A stretch of DNA of 63,501 bases from Nitrospinaceae bacterium (GCA_029261595.1 JAJDAZ010000034.1:1-63501), one strand, 5' to 3'. Positions 35,675 through 44,667 are shown, numbered from the stretch's first letter. The notes: a model not told the origin generated them from the letters alone. Program-made: numbers and translations.

Positions 35675-35992
35675 ATGCAGACAGTCATTACCGTTTTTCA
35701 TGTTGTTGGAGCATTAATTTTAATCGTAGTTATCTTATTGCAGTCCGGGAAAGGGGCGGCGATGGGGTCCGGGCTGGGCGGAGGAAGCAGTCAGACCATG
35801 TTCGGCAGTAGCGGGGCGGGGAATTTTCTGACTAAATTGACGACCGGAGTGGCTATCTTATTCATGATCACCTCCCTGACTCTGGCGACGCTTTCTTCAA
35901 AAAAGGATTCCCGTTCGGTCATGAAGGGGGTTGAACAGCCCATTGGTGGGGAAACCGCACCGGCAGAACCTGTGGCTCCCAAAGAAAACTGA
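35675..35992 (+). CDS. secG: Preprotein translocase subunit SecG
   Basis: This 105-residue inner-membrane protein of the Sec channel has two hydrophobic helices (VVGALILIVVILLQSGKG and TGVAILFMITSLTLATL). The conserved loop between them (GSGLGGGSSQTMFGSSGAGN) is the family hallmark. The tail is short and Pro/Glu-rich. It is cotranscribed with tpiA. A tRNA-Leu(GAG) follows 19 bases after its stop, the same neighbour as secG has in E. coli. Confidence 0.93.
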   Translation: MQTVITVFHVVGALILIVVILLQSGKGAAMGSGLGGGSSQTMFGSSGAGNFLTKLTTGVAILFMITSLTLATLSSKKDSRSVMKGVEQPIGGETAPAEPVAPKEN

Positions 35993-36011
35993 TCGGTTTT
36001 TCGTTTAGCGT

Positions 36012-36093
36012 GCCGATGTGGTGGAACTGGTAGACACGTGCGCTTGAGGGGCGTATGGAGCGATCCGTGGGAGTTCGAATCTCCCCATCGGCA
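36012..36093 (+). tRNA. tRNA-Leu (anticodon GAG)
   Basis: A complete class II tRNA: acceptor stem GCCGATG (36012-36018) with CATCGGC (36086-36092), anticodon stem TGCGC/GCGTA around the loop TTGAGGG, a long variable arm, and T-loop GTTCGAATC. The anticodon is GAG, reading CUC/CUU. The terminal CCA is not encoded. It could be cotranscribed with secG. Confidence 0.93.
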
Positions 36094-36209
36094 TTTTATT
36101 TAAGGAACTTTTAGGGGTCTGGCTTTCCCGAGCAGAATTTTTTCCAGGTTTTAAATGCCTGGTTTAGGGGGCGAGTTTTCTTGCCTGCAATGAAGAAAGT
36201 AATTCTTGT

Positions 36210-37241
36210 ATGTTCAATAAAAATAAAGATAAAAATAAAGATACCCCAAATGGAACCGAGGCTTCCAAAGAGTTCAATGAGCGGGTGTCGCGACTGCTGG
36301 TAGTTTGTCTCGATGGGATTTGCCAATTGATCCCGCAAAAAGAGGCTTTGTATTCGGCTTTGAAGAATCTGGGCGACGTGGTTAGAAAAGTCACCCGTCC
36401 CAAGCCTCTTTCGGGAATGGGGAAGGACATTGAGGATTTTTTTAAGCGTCAGATATTGGAAAACTCGTTTCGTGAAACAAAAAACCAGAGCGTTAAACAG
36501 ATTGTCCTCGATTTGACAGAAACCATTCAGCAAATTTCTTCAGTGACCGGGGACTTTGACCACAAAATGGAAGCCAGCATGGAGAATATTCAATCGGCTT
36601 CCACTATAGAGGATATTCTGGCTGTTAAAGAGGGGGTCATGCAGGAAATCGGTAAAATACGGGTTCGCTCCCAGGCCATAAAATCCGAATTGAACGAGTA
36701 TAAAAGAACCACCCAGTCGCTATCTTCCAAACTGGAGGAAACGGAAGCCAAGGCCCTTGTGGATTCCCTCACAAACGTGTTGAACAGAAATGCTTACAAC
36801 ATGAAGATCACTCAGATGATCAGGGAATTTGGTCAATCAAAGGAATATTTTTGCTTATTGGTTCTCGATATAGATCATTTTAAAAAATTTAATGACACCT
36901 ATGGGCACAAAGCCGGGGACCGCGTGCTGAGGTCCGTGGCCGCATCGGTCCAGGACTCACTGCGCGCTTCCGATCTGGTCTTTCGCTACGGAGGGGAAGA
37001 GTTTGTCGTGATTTTAAACGGCATTCAGGAGGATGTGGCGTTTAAGCTGGCGGAAAAAATTCGCAAAGGTGTGGAAAGAGAATATTTCGTTGATAAAGAC
37101 CAGAAACTGAAAGTGACCATCAGTCTTGGGGTGGCCTGCGTCAAAGAAGGGGAGTCCGAGGTCGAGCTTTTCGAAAGAGCGGACAAGGCCATGTATGTGG
37201 CGAAGCGAAAGGGCCGGAACCAAGTGGAGGCAGCAGAATAA
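36210..37241 (+). CDS. Diguanylate cyclase (GGDEF domain)
   Basis: This 343-residue cytoplasmic protein makes cyclic di-GMP. The N-terminal ~170 residues are helical, without a recognised sensor domain, and end in a coiled coil (YKRTTQSLSSKLEETEAK) that leads into the GGDEF domain. The active site is RYGGEEF. An intact inhibitory I-site RASD lies five residues before it, so product inhibition is expected. The substrate-binding DIDHFKKFNDTYGHKAGD is complete. No membrane segment is present. The signal it responds to cannot be read from the sequence. Confidence 0.92.
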   Translation: MFNKNKDKNKDTPNGTEASKEFNERVSRLLVVCLDGICQLIPQKEALYSALKNLGDVVRKVTRPKPLSGMGKDIEDFFKRQILENSFRETKNQSVKQIVLDLTETIQQISSVTGDFDHKMEASMENIQSASTIEDILAVKEGVMQEIGKIRVRSQAIKSELNEYKRTTQSLSSKLEETEAKALVDSLTNVLNRNAYNMKITQMIREFGQSKEYFCLLVLDIDHFKKFNDTYGHKAGDRVLRSVAASVQDSLRASDLVFRYGGEEFVVILNGIQEDVAFKLAEKIRKGVEREYFVDKDQKLKVTISLGVACVKEGESEVELFERADKAMYVAKRKGRNQVEAAE

Positions 37242-37385
37242 ACCCGTGTGCCGCCGGACCCCATGCCCACATACGATGGGTTTTGAAGAATTAATTACTT
37301 CCATTAACCAAGAGTTTCTCTGGGGCTCTTGAGCGCCAAGTGTTTAACCCACTTTTCTTCCCGGGTAGCGGGGTGCTTTTCTCGC

Positions 37386-37745
37386 ATGCAAGCCACCACA
37401 TTAAAGGACATATTCCTCAACCCCGGTTTCCTTGCCATATTTTTGACCATCCTAGCCACCATCCTGAATGTCATGGTTGGGGTGAGCATGCTTCCCGAAG
37501 ATCAACGGCGAAAACGCTATAAACTTCATCTTTATGTATTTTTTGCCGTACTTGCCTGCTACTTGTATTTTCTGGCATGGAACCACTTTGAGTATGGGAA
37601 GAACAGCCTGTTCAATTATGCCGTTCTTTTTTATTTTGCCGTAGTCATTCCCCTCAGCCGAAGAGTCCAGATCACGGCGCATGCCATCATTGCCTCCGTG
37701 GGTCTTGTCCTTCTGACCGTGGTGGGTTTTCTCCATTTGGGTTGA
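37386..37745 (+). CDS. Small multi-pass membrane protein
   Basis: This 119-residue protein has about four hydrophobic helices (FLAIFLTILATILNVMVG, LYVFFAVLACYLYFLAW, NYAVLFYFAVVIPLS, AIIASVGLVLLTVVGFL). The first pair is joined by a basic loop (EDQRRKRYK), suggesting cytoplasmic placement of that loop. ATG at 37386 directly precedes the first helix; an upstream in-frame ATG (37329) would add 19 residues of unlikely sequence. I recognise no family. Confidence 0.5.
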   Translation: MQATTLKDIFLNPGFLAIFLTILATILNVMVGVSMLPEDQRRKRYKLHLYVFFAVLACYLYFLAWNHFEYGKNSLFNYAVLFYFAVVIPLSRRVQITAHAIIASVGLVLLTVVGFLHLG

Positions 37746-37883
37746 ATAAGTCTTACCCGTCCGGTATACCCATATTTCCGTTGTCCAAAAGGGTTTCTGC
37801 TTCTTCAGACCGCCTGCGTTTTCACACACCCAAAAAGTGTGGTCTAATATCCCGACTAATTTTTAATGGAAGGTGGTTGGTTT

Positions 37884-39245
37884 ATGGATGAATTTGATGT
37901 CGCCATACTTGGCGCCGGAATATCGGGACTTTCCGCCGCCACACGGGCGTCGGAACTGGGCGCAAAAGTGTGTCTGGTTGAACAGGACGCGATTGGAGGT
38001 CGGTGTTTCAATAAAGGACTGTATCCCGCCCGTCGCATGATGAACCAAATGGTCGGCAATGGGATCGACATGAAAGAGGAGAGCAAGGAGCGCCGGGAGG
38101 AAATCGTGCGGTTGTTTGAGGACGCCCGGCAATTTTCGCAGTCCATTGCCGGGAAATGGGAATCTACGCTGAAGGGCCGTGGAGTCCAAATAGAATTTGG
38201 TGAAGCCGTTGCCAGCGGCCCCAATGAAGTCAGCATTGCGGGCCGGGATGAAGAGAAATTAATCCGAGCGAAAAATATTATCTTTGCGTCAGGTTCGACC
38301 ATCCAGCCGCCGCCCACTCTTCCTTTTGACAAAGAAAGGATCATTTCCAGGGATGATATTTTTAACATCGGCAAGGTTCCGGCGAGCGTCCTGATTTTGG
38401 GAGGTGGAGGCGAAGGCTGTGAACTGGCCATGCTATATAACCGGCTGGGAAGTAAAACGTTTTTGTGCGAGGAAGGGCCGCGCCTGCTGGAAAATCAGGA
38501 CCCGGACATCACCGATGCCATGGAAAAAGAAATGAAACGCTGTAAAGTGAAAGTCCTGCTCAACAAGAAAGTCATTTCCATTTTCAAAGATGTGGAAACC
38601 ATTGATATTTCTCTGGAAGGCGGAGTTAAATTCTCGGTTCAAACCATTGTTCTGACTTCCGGAAGGGTGCCCCGGACACAAGGGTTTGACTCCGAAAAAT
38701 TTGGCATTCGTATGGGGGAACGGCAACAAATCCTGGTCGATGAAAAAATGGAAACGACATCAAAGGGAATTTTCGCTGTTGGAAGTGTGACGGGACGAAA
38801 ATCCTTTGACGGGCTTTCGGAAGAAGAGGGCAGGGTTGCCGCAGAAAATGCCCTGGGCAAGGATAAGAGCCTCAATACGGACTGGATTCCACAGGTGATT
38901 TATTCCGACCCCGAAATAGCCACCGTGGGGTGTTTCAACCGCGACGCCCACCACAAGGGGTTTCGGGGGGTTGAAGGAAGATGTGATTTAGAGAGTCTGG
39001 ACCATTCGGTACTTGTAAATGAGGGGCAGGGTTTTTTTAAAATTGTTGCCGACAAATCCTCAAAAAAGGTCATTGGCGGGCAGATCGTCTGCAAGCGGGC
39101 ATCCGAATTTATCCCTTTGATATTATTGGCGATAAAAAAGGGTATGACGGTGAATTCCCTGGCCAGATTATCCTGCGGTGTTTCCGTACAATTTCAAGGA
39201 ATTCAACAGGCGGCCAAGGCCTGTGTACAGGCGATGAAGGCTTGA
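37884..39245 (+). CDS. Lpd-like FAD/NAD(P) flavoprotein without the redox disulfide
   Basis: This 453-residue protein has the full pyridine nucleotide-disulfide oxidoreductase fold. The FAD site is VAILGAGISGLSAATRAS, the NAD(P) site is LILGGGGEGCELAMLYNRLG, the second FAD motif is TSKGIFAVGSVTGRK, and a C-terminal dimerisation domain is present. The catalytic CXXXXC is broken: C41-F-N-K-G-L46. The usual C-terminal His-Pro-x4-Glu (HAHPT) is replaced by LSCGVSVQFQGIQ. It therefore cannot act as dihydrolipoamide dehydrogenase or as a disulfide reductase of that type. ATG at 37884 has GGAAGG ten bases upstream. It lies 152 bases before the Rieske gene, across a predicted promoter, so a link with that complex is only suggestive. 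Confidence 0.82.
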   Translation: MDEFDVAILGAGISGLSAATRASELGAKVCLVEQDAIGGRCFNKGLYPARRMMNQMVGNGIDMKEESKERREEIVRLFEDARQFSQSIAGKWESTLKGRGVQIEFGEAVASGPNEVSIAGRDEEKLIRAKNIIFASGSTIQPPPTLPFDKERIISRDDIFNIGKVPASVLILGGGGEGCELAMLYNRLGSKTFLCEEGPRLLENQDPDITDAMEKEMKRCKVKVLLNKKVISIFKDVETIDISLEGGVKFSVQTIVLTSGRVPRTQGFDSEKFGIRMGERQQILVDEKMETTSKGIFAVGSVTGRKSFDGLSEEEGRVAAENALGKDKSLNTDWIPQVIYSDPEIATVGCFNRDAHHKGFRGVEGRCDLESLDHSVLVNEGQGFFKIVADKSSKKVIGGQIVCKRASEFIPLILLAIKKGMTVNSLARLSCGVSVQFQGIQQAAKACVQAMKA

Positions 39246-39274
39246 ATCTTAATGGGCTTGATAGAAATTACATC

Positions 39275-39303
39275 TTGTCTTGACTCGATTTTTCAATTAT
39301 GTT
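39275..39303 (+). promoter_or_regulatory. Candidate promoter of the cytochrome b6-type operon
   Basis: TTGTCT (39275-39280) and TATGTT (39298-39303) are 17 bases apart. An overlapping alternative uses TTGACT (39280-39285) with a weaker -10. It lies about 95 bases before the Rieske gene and would drive the whole complex operon. Confidence 0.45.
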
Positions 39304-39397
39304 AAAAACCAACTCTTTGCAAAGAACCTGTGATAAATAGGGTGGCAGATTTTTATTTGTTTTTATAATTTAACCACTTGATAAATTAGGTTTTAAT

Positions 39398-39967
39398 ATG
39401 GCTGAGGCTAAAGGTACGGAAAAGGCAAAACCCGCTGGCGGTAAAGCAAAAGATAAAAAGGCTAAAAAGGAGGAGTCGACCGACACTTTATGGTCGCGAC
39501 GAGACTTTTTTTCTCTGGCCGGATGGGCCAGCTTTATGGGTGCCCTGGGATTGTCTTCGGTATATTTTCTTCGTCTTCTTTTCCCACGGGTTTTGTTTGA
39601 ACCGTCTCCGGTTTTCAAGGCAGGTTTGCCCAGTGATTACACTGTAGGAGAAGTGAGCACAAAATGGGTTAATGCGCAACGGGTATGGATCATTCGGGAC
39701 GAAGAAGGAATTTATGTTATTTTTGCGTTCTGTACCCATCTGGGTTGTACACCAAGGTGGCTGAAAACCGAGAGCAAGTATAAATGTCCCTGTCATGGTA
39801 GCGGTTTCACTAAAATTGGTGTGAACTTTGAAGGACCAGCTCCCAGAGCATTGGAACGATTGAAAATTTCTCTCGGTCCCGACGGTCAGATAGAAATTGA
39901 TAAAAGTAAAAAGTTTCTTTACGAAAAAGATGAATGGACAAAACCTGAGGCCAAGTTGCTGATTTAA
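39398..39967 (+). CDS. Rieske iron-sulfur protein of the cytochrome bc complex
   Basis: This 189-residue protein has a Lys/Ala-rich cytoplasmic N-terminus, then a twin-arginine-like SRRDFF (33-38) before the single membrane anchor (about 40-62). That is the usual Tat-dependent insertion signal of Rieske proteins. The 2Fe-2S site is complete: C112-T-H114-L-G-C117 and C130-P-C-H133-G-S-G, so the ligands are C112, H114, C130 and H133, with C117-C132 as disulfide. It accepts electrons from quinol and passes them to cytochrome c. First gene of the complex operon. Confidence 0.95.
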   Translation: MAEAKGTEKAKPAGGKAKDKKAKKEESTDTLWSRRDFFSLAGWASFMGALGLSSVYFLRLLFPRVLFEPSPVFKAGLPSDYTVGEVSTKWVNAQRVWIIRDEEGIYVIFAFCTHLGCTPRWLKTESKYKCPCHGSGFTKIGVNFEGPAPRALERLKISLGPDGQIEIDKSKKFLYEKDEWTKPEAKLLI

Positions 39968-40028
39968 GCATCTGGTTGCCTTGGGGTTTTAACTTATTTC
40001 ACTCCCCTTTTTATGGAGGGTTAGAGTT

Positions 40029-40862
40029 TTGGCAGCAAAACCACCTGAAATCCCCAATATTGCCGAAATAATGGCCAAGATCAAGAGCGGTGCCATTTTC
40101 GGCGAAATCGCAAAAATGATCACCGAGTCCCAGGTTTGGACTTCTTCTTTTCGACACGGTTATGCGGACACTCCGAGAAACCGTGTCCTGCAGATTGCGA
40201 GTAATGTCTGGTTGCATCTGCATCCGGTTAAAATGCACCGCCATGCGCTGAGAATTAAATTCACCTGGTGTATGGGAGGAATCACTTTCCTGTTATTTCT
40301 ATCGACGGTGGTCACCGGCGTCATACTCATGTTCTATTACCGTCCGGTGGGGGAGTACGCCTATTTTGACATGAAATATTTGCAGTACGATGTTCCATTC
40401 GGGATGTTGATGCGCAATATGCACCGGTGGGCGGCGCATGCGATGGTCATCACCGTGTGGTTGCATATGTTCCGGGTGTTCCTGACCGGTTCCTACAAGC
40501 CGCCACGCGAATTCAACTGGGTCATCGGGGTGTTTCTGGTTACATTCACCCTGTTGTTGAGTTTCACCGGATACCTGCTTCCCTGGGATCAGCTGGCAAT
40601 GTGGGCGGTTACGGTAGGAACCAACATGGCCCGCGCGACACCGTTTTTAGGGCATGAGGGGCCGTTTCAAGAGTTTGTTTTTGGAGTGAGTCCACGATAC
40701 GACGCCCGGTCGGTGTTGATTGGGGGTAGTATTGTCGGACCTCCCGCACTCCTTAGGTTCTACGTGTTGCATTGTATTTTCATTCCGTTGGTTGCCGGCG
40801 CTTTGATGATCGTTCATTTTTGGCGGATTAGAAAAGACGGTGGGATATCGGGTCCTCTTTAA
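40029..40862 (+). CDS. Cytochrome b6-type subunit (split cytochrome b, N-terminal half)
   Basis: This 277-residue protein has four membrane helices and the four haem-b ligands H132, H146, H248 and H263. The 14- and 15-residue spacings and the C-terminal GGISGPL match b6 more than bc1. Cys81 in FTWCMGGIT aligns with the b6 Cys that binds the extra haem c(n). [12 protein letters not shown] and [13 protein letters not shown] are conserved. The N-terminus has an extra ~60 residues with amphipathic helices. The start is TTG (40029) after GGAGGG. The quinone-reduction site lies here; the C-terminal half of cytochrome b is the next gene. Confidence 0.95.
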   Translation: MAAKPPEIPNIAEIMAKIKSGAIFGEIAKMITESQVWTSSFRHGYADTPRNRVLQIASNVWLHLHPVKMHRHALRIKFTWCMGGITFLLFLSTVVTGVILMFYYRPVGEYAYFDMKYLQYDVPFGMLMRNMHRWAAHAMVITVWLHMFRVFLTGSYKPPREFNWVIGVFLVTFTLLLSFTGYLLPWDQLAMWAVTVGTNMARATPFLGHEGPFQEFVFGVSPRYDARSVLIGGSIVGPPALLRFYVLHCIFIPLVAGALMIVHFWRIRKDGGISGPL

Positions 40863-40908
40863 TTTTCCAGTTTTCTTGATCCTGAATTAGTGGGAAAGGA
40901 TAAATTTT

Positions 40909-41667
40909 ATGGCTGAAGCACCTGCGCCTAGAAAAAAAGTAGAAGTGAATGTCGAGAAGGTCCATGTTTGGCCTTACTTGGTGCGGATAGAATTTTTATG
41001 CGCGATCATTACGATCCTGTTGTTAGCCGTTTGGTCTATCACCATCGATGCACCTCTGGAAGAAGCGGCAAACCCTACGAAAACACCCAATCCCTCTAAG
41101 GCCCCTTGGTATTTCCTGGGTCTGCAGGATATTCTAGTTTATTTTGATCCCTGGTTCGCCGGGGTTGTTGCGCCCGTTCTTATCATTGTGGGGCTCATGT
41201 TGATTCCTTACCTGGATATCAATCCCAAAGGAAACGGCTATTACACCTATGTAGAGAGAAAGTTTGCGATCTGGGTTTATAGCTTTGGTTTTTTGGTGCT
41301 TTGGATTGCGCTGATCATCATGGGTGTTTTTCTTCGCGGGCCTGGGTGGAACCTGTTCATGCCCTGGCAATTCTGGGACCCTCATAAAGTAGTCGCATTG
41401 GTCAGCGTGGACTTGCCCTATGCGTTTGGAATCCGATCCTACGACATGGCGAACTTGTTTGGCGCTGTGGTGGTTCTGGGTTATTTTGCTGTGGGGACCG
41501 CTGTTTATATTTTTATGGAAAGGAAGGCCATTAAAACCGTTGGAATTACCAGAATGCTCATCAAGATTAATTTGGTCTTGATCATGGTGGGTATCGTGGT
41601 GAAAATTGTTTTACGCCTTGCCTTTAATATCAAATATATCTGGGTGACACCCTGGTTTAATGTTTAA
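40909..41667 (+). CDS. Subunit IV-type protein (split cytochrome b, C-terminal half)
   Basis: This 252-residue protein is longer than plant or cyanobacterial subunit IV (~160). A first helix precedes the Qo-site region NPSKAPWYFLGLQDILVYF. The usual P-E-W-Y is A-P-W-Y here, so the Glu that takes up a quinol proton is absent at this position. Two helices follow (VVAPVLIIVGLMLIPYLDIN, with GVVAPV and IPYLD conserved in the family), plus two more near 125-145 and 180-245 that bc1 and b6f subunit IV lack or have in other form. It completes the quinol-oxidising site with the b6-like subunit. Confidence 0.9.
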   Translation: MAEAPAPRKKVEVNVEKVHVWPYLVRIEFLCAIITILLLAVWSITIDAPLEEAANPTKTPNPSKAPWYFLGLQDILVYFDPWFAGVVAPVLIIVGLMLIPYLDINPKGNGYYTYVERKFAIWVYSFGFLVLWIALIIMGVFLRGPGWNLFMPWQFWDPHKVVALVSVDLPYAFGIRSYDMANLFGAVVVLGYFAVGTAVYIFMERKAIKTVGITRMLIKINLVLIMVGIVVKIVLRLAFNIKYIWVTPWFNV

Positions 41668-41695
41668 CTAGAAAGTTTTCAAGGACTACTATCCA

Positions 41696-44386
41696 TTGGA
41701 CAATCCAGAAGAAAATGAAGGTTACGTACCTGTAGAAAAGGTATCATTCAGTTTTGTGTTTTTCCTGGTATCGGGAGCATCCCTGTTGGTCACGCTTTGG
41801 GCGTTTTGGGATGATGAATATTCCCGCCGGGGATTCAAAGCGCATCAGGAGGAGTTTTTCAAGGTCCAATACGCGAGAGCGGCAGAGGATTGGAAAAAAA
41901 TTGATACTGATATCGCATCCAAGGTTCAGGAGGTAAATCAGAACCTCGATCAGGAAGAGGGAAGGCTGGAGGAGTCTAAGGAATATCAGGATCTGGTTGG
42001 TAAGTTAAGGTTGGCCGAGGTTGCTCTCGGTGAGATAAAAGAAGAAAGGAAGTTTACCGGGAGTCGGCTGGACGAGGCATACTATTATTATAAAAAGGCG
42101 ATGCATGAAGGCCAGAATTATGATGTCCAGATAGCTAAGTTTGAATCGCTCGGAAAGGAATATAAGGCCTGGGACCCCAAGGTTGCGGTTAAACAAAAAG
42201 TGTATGATGCCGCCGAATCGAATCTGCTGAAACTCAAGGCCGATTTTGTCAAACTGGAAAAGGAATTAAAAACTCTGACTTTGCAACGGGATAATGTGCA
42301 AAGGACGATGGATTATTATAAGCCATTTCCTTTTGTCTGGAGGCCAGCGGAAGTTTTACAGACGGTTATCCCTGGATTTGGCATCAACAATTTTTCAGAA
42401 ATCATCTACCGGGTTGACCGGTGCATGACCTGCCATATTTCTTATCAGGATGAGTATTATAAGGATTTCAAAGAACCTTTAACGACCCATCCCAATCTTG
42501 ACATCCTGATTAAAAAACATCCGCCGGAAAAAACAGGCTGTACCTGGTGTCATTTGGGCCAGGGAACCGCAACCGCGCCTGCGGAAGATGCACATGGTTC
42601 TCATCACGAAACGGATCAGACCACAGAAATCAACGAGCCCATTCTGCACGGGAAAATGATGCAATCCAATTGCCGGAATTGCCATGCTGAGGTGTTGGAG
42701 TTAGACGGCGCTCCTGATTTATCTAAAGGAAAACAATTGTTTGTTAAATTAGGATGCCACGGTTGTCACTTAGCCGATGGATACTCTCAGGAACCTAAGG
42801 TGGGTCCGGCTCTGCTGAAGGTTGCTTCGAAAGTGAACCCCAGTTGGCTGTACCGTTGGGTCAAGAATCCCCAGGGTTACTTGCCAAAAACCCGGATGCC
42901 TGATTTTGGCTTCAACGATAAAGACGCCCTGGCGGTCACCGCTTATTTGCTGGCCACGTCGGATAAAGAATATAAGCCGTTTTATACGTTTGAAAGCGGT
43001 GATGCGGAAAATGGCAAGAAGCAGTTTGAGACGGTTGGATGTCAAGCCTGTCATACATTGAAGGGCAAGGGCGAGGCTTTTGGCCCCGATCTGAGTAATA
43101 TAGCTAATAAGGTTAATGCAGACTGGCTGGTCAGCTGGGTGGGCAATCCGGCGCATTATAATAAAAAAAGTAAAATGCCCAATCTCCGTCTCACGGAAGA
43201 ACAGGCGACGGATATTGCGACTTATTTAATGCAATTCGGCAAACCCAAACATATCCCTGGAATCGAGGAGCGGGTCACCCACCCCAAAATGGTGAAATAC
43301 GGCGAAAGCGTTGTTCGTAAGCGGGGTTGTTTTGCCTGCCACGATATCAAAGGTATGGAAGAAGAGGGCCGAATAGCGCCTGAACTTTCGGCTTTTGGGC
43401 GTAAGTTGATTCTCGAACTGGAATTCGGAGATGCACACATTGCTCATACCTGGGAATCCTGGGTCCGCAAGAAACTGAAAAAGCCCGACTCTTTCAAGAC
43501 AGAAAGAGTTCTGGATAAGATGCCTAATTTTCATTTGGCAGAGGATGAGATTGATGCCTTAGTGGTTCTTCTTAAGGGATTCAATGGAACCAATGTTCCG
43601 GCTAAATTCAGGAAAATATTGACGGACAAAGAACAAATCCTTGAGACCGGACGGCGTCTTATAGACAAATACAATTGTAAAGGATGTCACCATGTTGAAG
43701 GGGAGGGTGGCCGCATTCAGAAATATATTAAGGCCACCACGCAATACCCTCCGCCCTTGGACCATGGCACTTACCACGTTGGAGAACGGATAAAGAGTTC
43801 CTGGATATATTCCTTTTTGGACAACCCAACGCCGGTCAGAACCTGGTTGAAAATTAAAATGCCGACGTTTAACTTTTCCGACCAGGAAGTGCGTGACTTC
43901 ACCGCTTATTTTGAAGCTCTGGCGCCTTTGGATAATAAGTATGAAGCTGGGGTGAATGTCGAGAAGGATGAGAAAGTTGTGCAAACCGGGTCTAGCATGG
44001 TGAATTATATGGATTGTGGGAAATGCCATGATGACGGTGACAAGGGAATTGATTTCTCCATTGCCAGTAATCGATTGCGGCAGAACTGGATACCAAAATG
44101 GTTGAAAGATACCCGCGAAATGATTCCTTGGACCAAAATGCCTTCTCATTGGGATAAAAAGGGCGAGGAATATTCCGTTCCCACAAAGTTCAGTGACTTG
44201 GAAACCGTTGGCGACATAAATCAGCAAACCGATGCAATCAAGGATTTTATAGTCGCCTACAACACTGCGGATATCGACTTTGATCTGGTTCTCGGCGAAG
44301 AACCCAGCAGTGAAGACGAAGGGGAGGACGGGGACGAGGAAGATGCAGAAGAAGGTGATGAGGAAGAAGAGGAATTTCTAGAGTAA
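41696..44386 (+). CDS. Membrane-anchored octaheme cytochrome c of the bc complex
   Basis: This 896-residue protein has an N-terminal membrane helix (18-37), then a coiled-coil stalk (about 50-205), then eight CXXCH haem sites at 243, 282, 326, 354, 449, 545, 661 and 774 (first Cys). Several are class I modules with Met in KTRMPDF, KSKMPNL, LDKMPNF and IKMPTF. A 30-residue acidic tail ends the protein (EEDAEEGDEEEEEFLE). It replaces the cytochrome c1 or f of standard complexes, receiving electrons from Rieske and spreading them over a multihaem wire. The start is TTG (41696), 28 bases after the previous gene. A fully preserved frame argues that all eight haems are used. Confidence 0.92.
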   Translation: MDNPEENEGYVPVEKVSFSFVFFLVSGASLLVTLWAFWDDEYSRRGFKAHQEEFFKVQYARAAEDWKKIDTDIASKVQEVNQNLDQEEGRLEESKEYQDLVGKLRLAEVALGEIKEERKFTGSRLDEAYYYYKKAMHEGQNYDVQIAKFESLGKEYKAWDPKVAVKQKVYDAAESNLLKLKADFVKLEKELKTLTLQRDNVQRTMDYYKPFPFVWRPAEVLQTVIPGFGINNFSEIIYRVDRCMTCHISYQDEYYKDFKEPLTTHPNLDILIKKHPPEKTGCTWCHLGQGTATAPAEDAHGSHHETDQTTEINEPILHGKMMQSNCRNCHAEVLELDGAPDLSKGKQLFVKLGCHGCHLADGYSQEPKVGPALLKVASKVNPSWLYRWVKNPQGYLPKTRMPDFGFNDKDALAVTAYLLATSDKEYKPFYTFESGDAENGKKQFETVGCQACHTLKGKGEAFGPDLSNIANKVNADWLVSWVGNPAHYNKKSKMPNLRLTEEQATDIATYLMQFGKPKHIPGIEERVTHPKMVKYGESVVRKRGCFACHDIKGMEEEGRIAPELSAFGRKLILELEFGDAHIAHTWESWVRKKLKKPDSFKTERVLDKMPNFHLAEDEIDALVVLLKGFNGTNVPAKFRKILTDKEQILETGRRLIDKYNCKGCHHVEGEGGRIQKYIKATTQYPPPLDHGTYHVGERIKSSWIYSFLDNPTPVRTWLKIKMPTFNFSDQEVRDFTAYFEALAPLDNKYEAGVNVEKDEKVVQTGSSMVNYMDCGKCHDDGDKGIDFSIASNRLRQNWIPKWLKDTREMIPWTKMPSHWDKKGEEYSVPTKFSDLETVGDINQQTDAIKDFIVAYNTADIDFDLVLGEEPSSEDEGEDGDEEDAEEGDEEEEEFLE

Positions 44387-44484
44387 ATTTATTATTAGGA
44401 GATGATCCCAGAAGGGGTAGAATGTTCAGTAATGATTAAAGCCCTTTTTGGTTTAGCCACTTTTTGGAAAGAGTTGATAAAACC

Positions 44485-44667
44485 ATGGAAAATTCTGGAT
44501 TAGAAAATTTCTTAATAATTGCCATGAAACCGGATAATATGCCCATTGGTGGAATGTTATTCATTGTTGCCGGGCTTTTTTGGGTTGCGATCAAACAAAT
44601 GATAGCGCACGATAAATTAATCAAAGAAAACAAGAAAGAAAAAATCTGGGATGAAATGATTAAATAA
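44485..44667 (+). CDS. Small single-helix membrane protein of the bc operon
   Basis: This 60-residue protein has one hydrophobic helix (GGMLFIVAGLFWVAIKQMI) and a Lys/Glu-rich C-terminus (KLIKENKKEKIWDEMIK). Small one-helix subunits are common in cytochrome b6f and bc complexes. Its position directly after the octaheme cytochrome makes a structural subunit plausible but unproven. ATG at 44485 is preferred over TTG at 44464. Its stop touches the GTG of the next gene. Confidence 0.6.
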   Translation: MENSGLENFLIIAMKPDNMPIGGMLFIVAGLFWVAIKQMIAHDKLIKENKKEKIWDEMIK

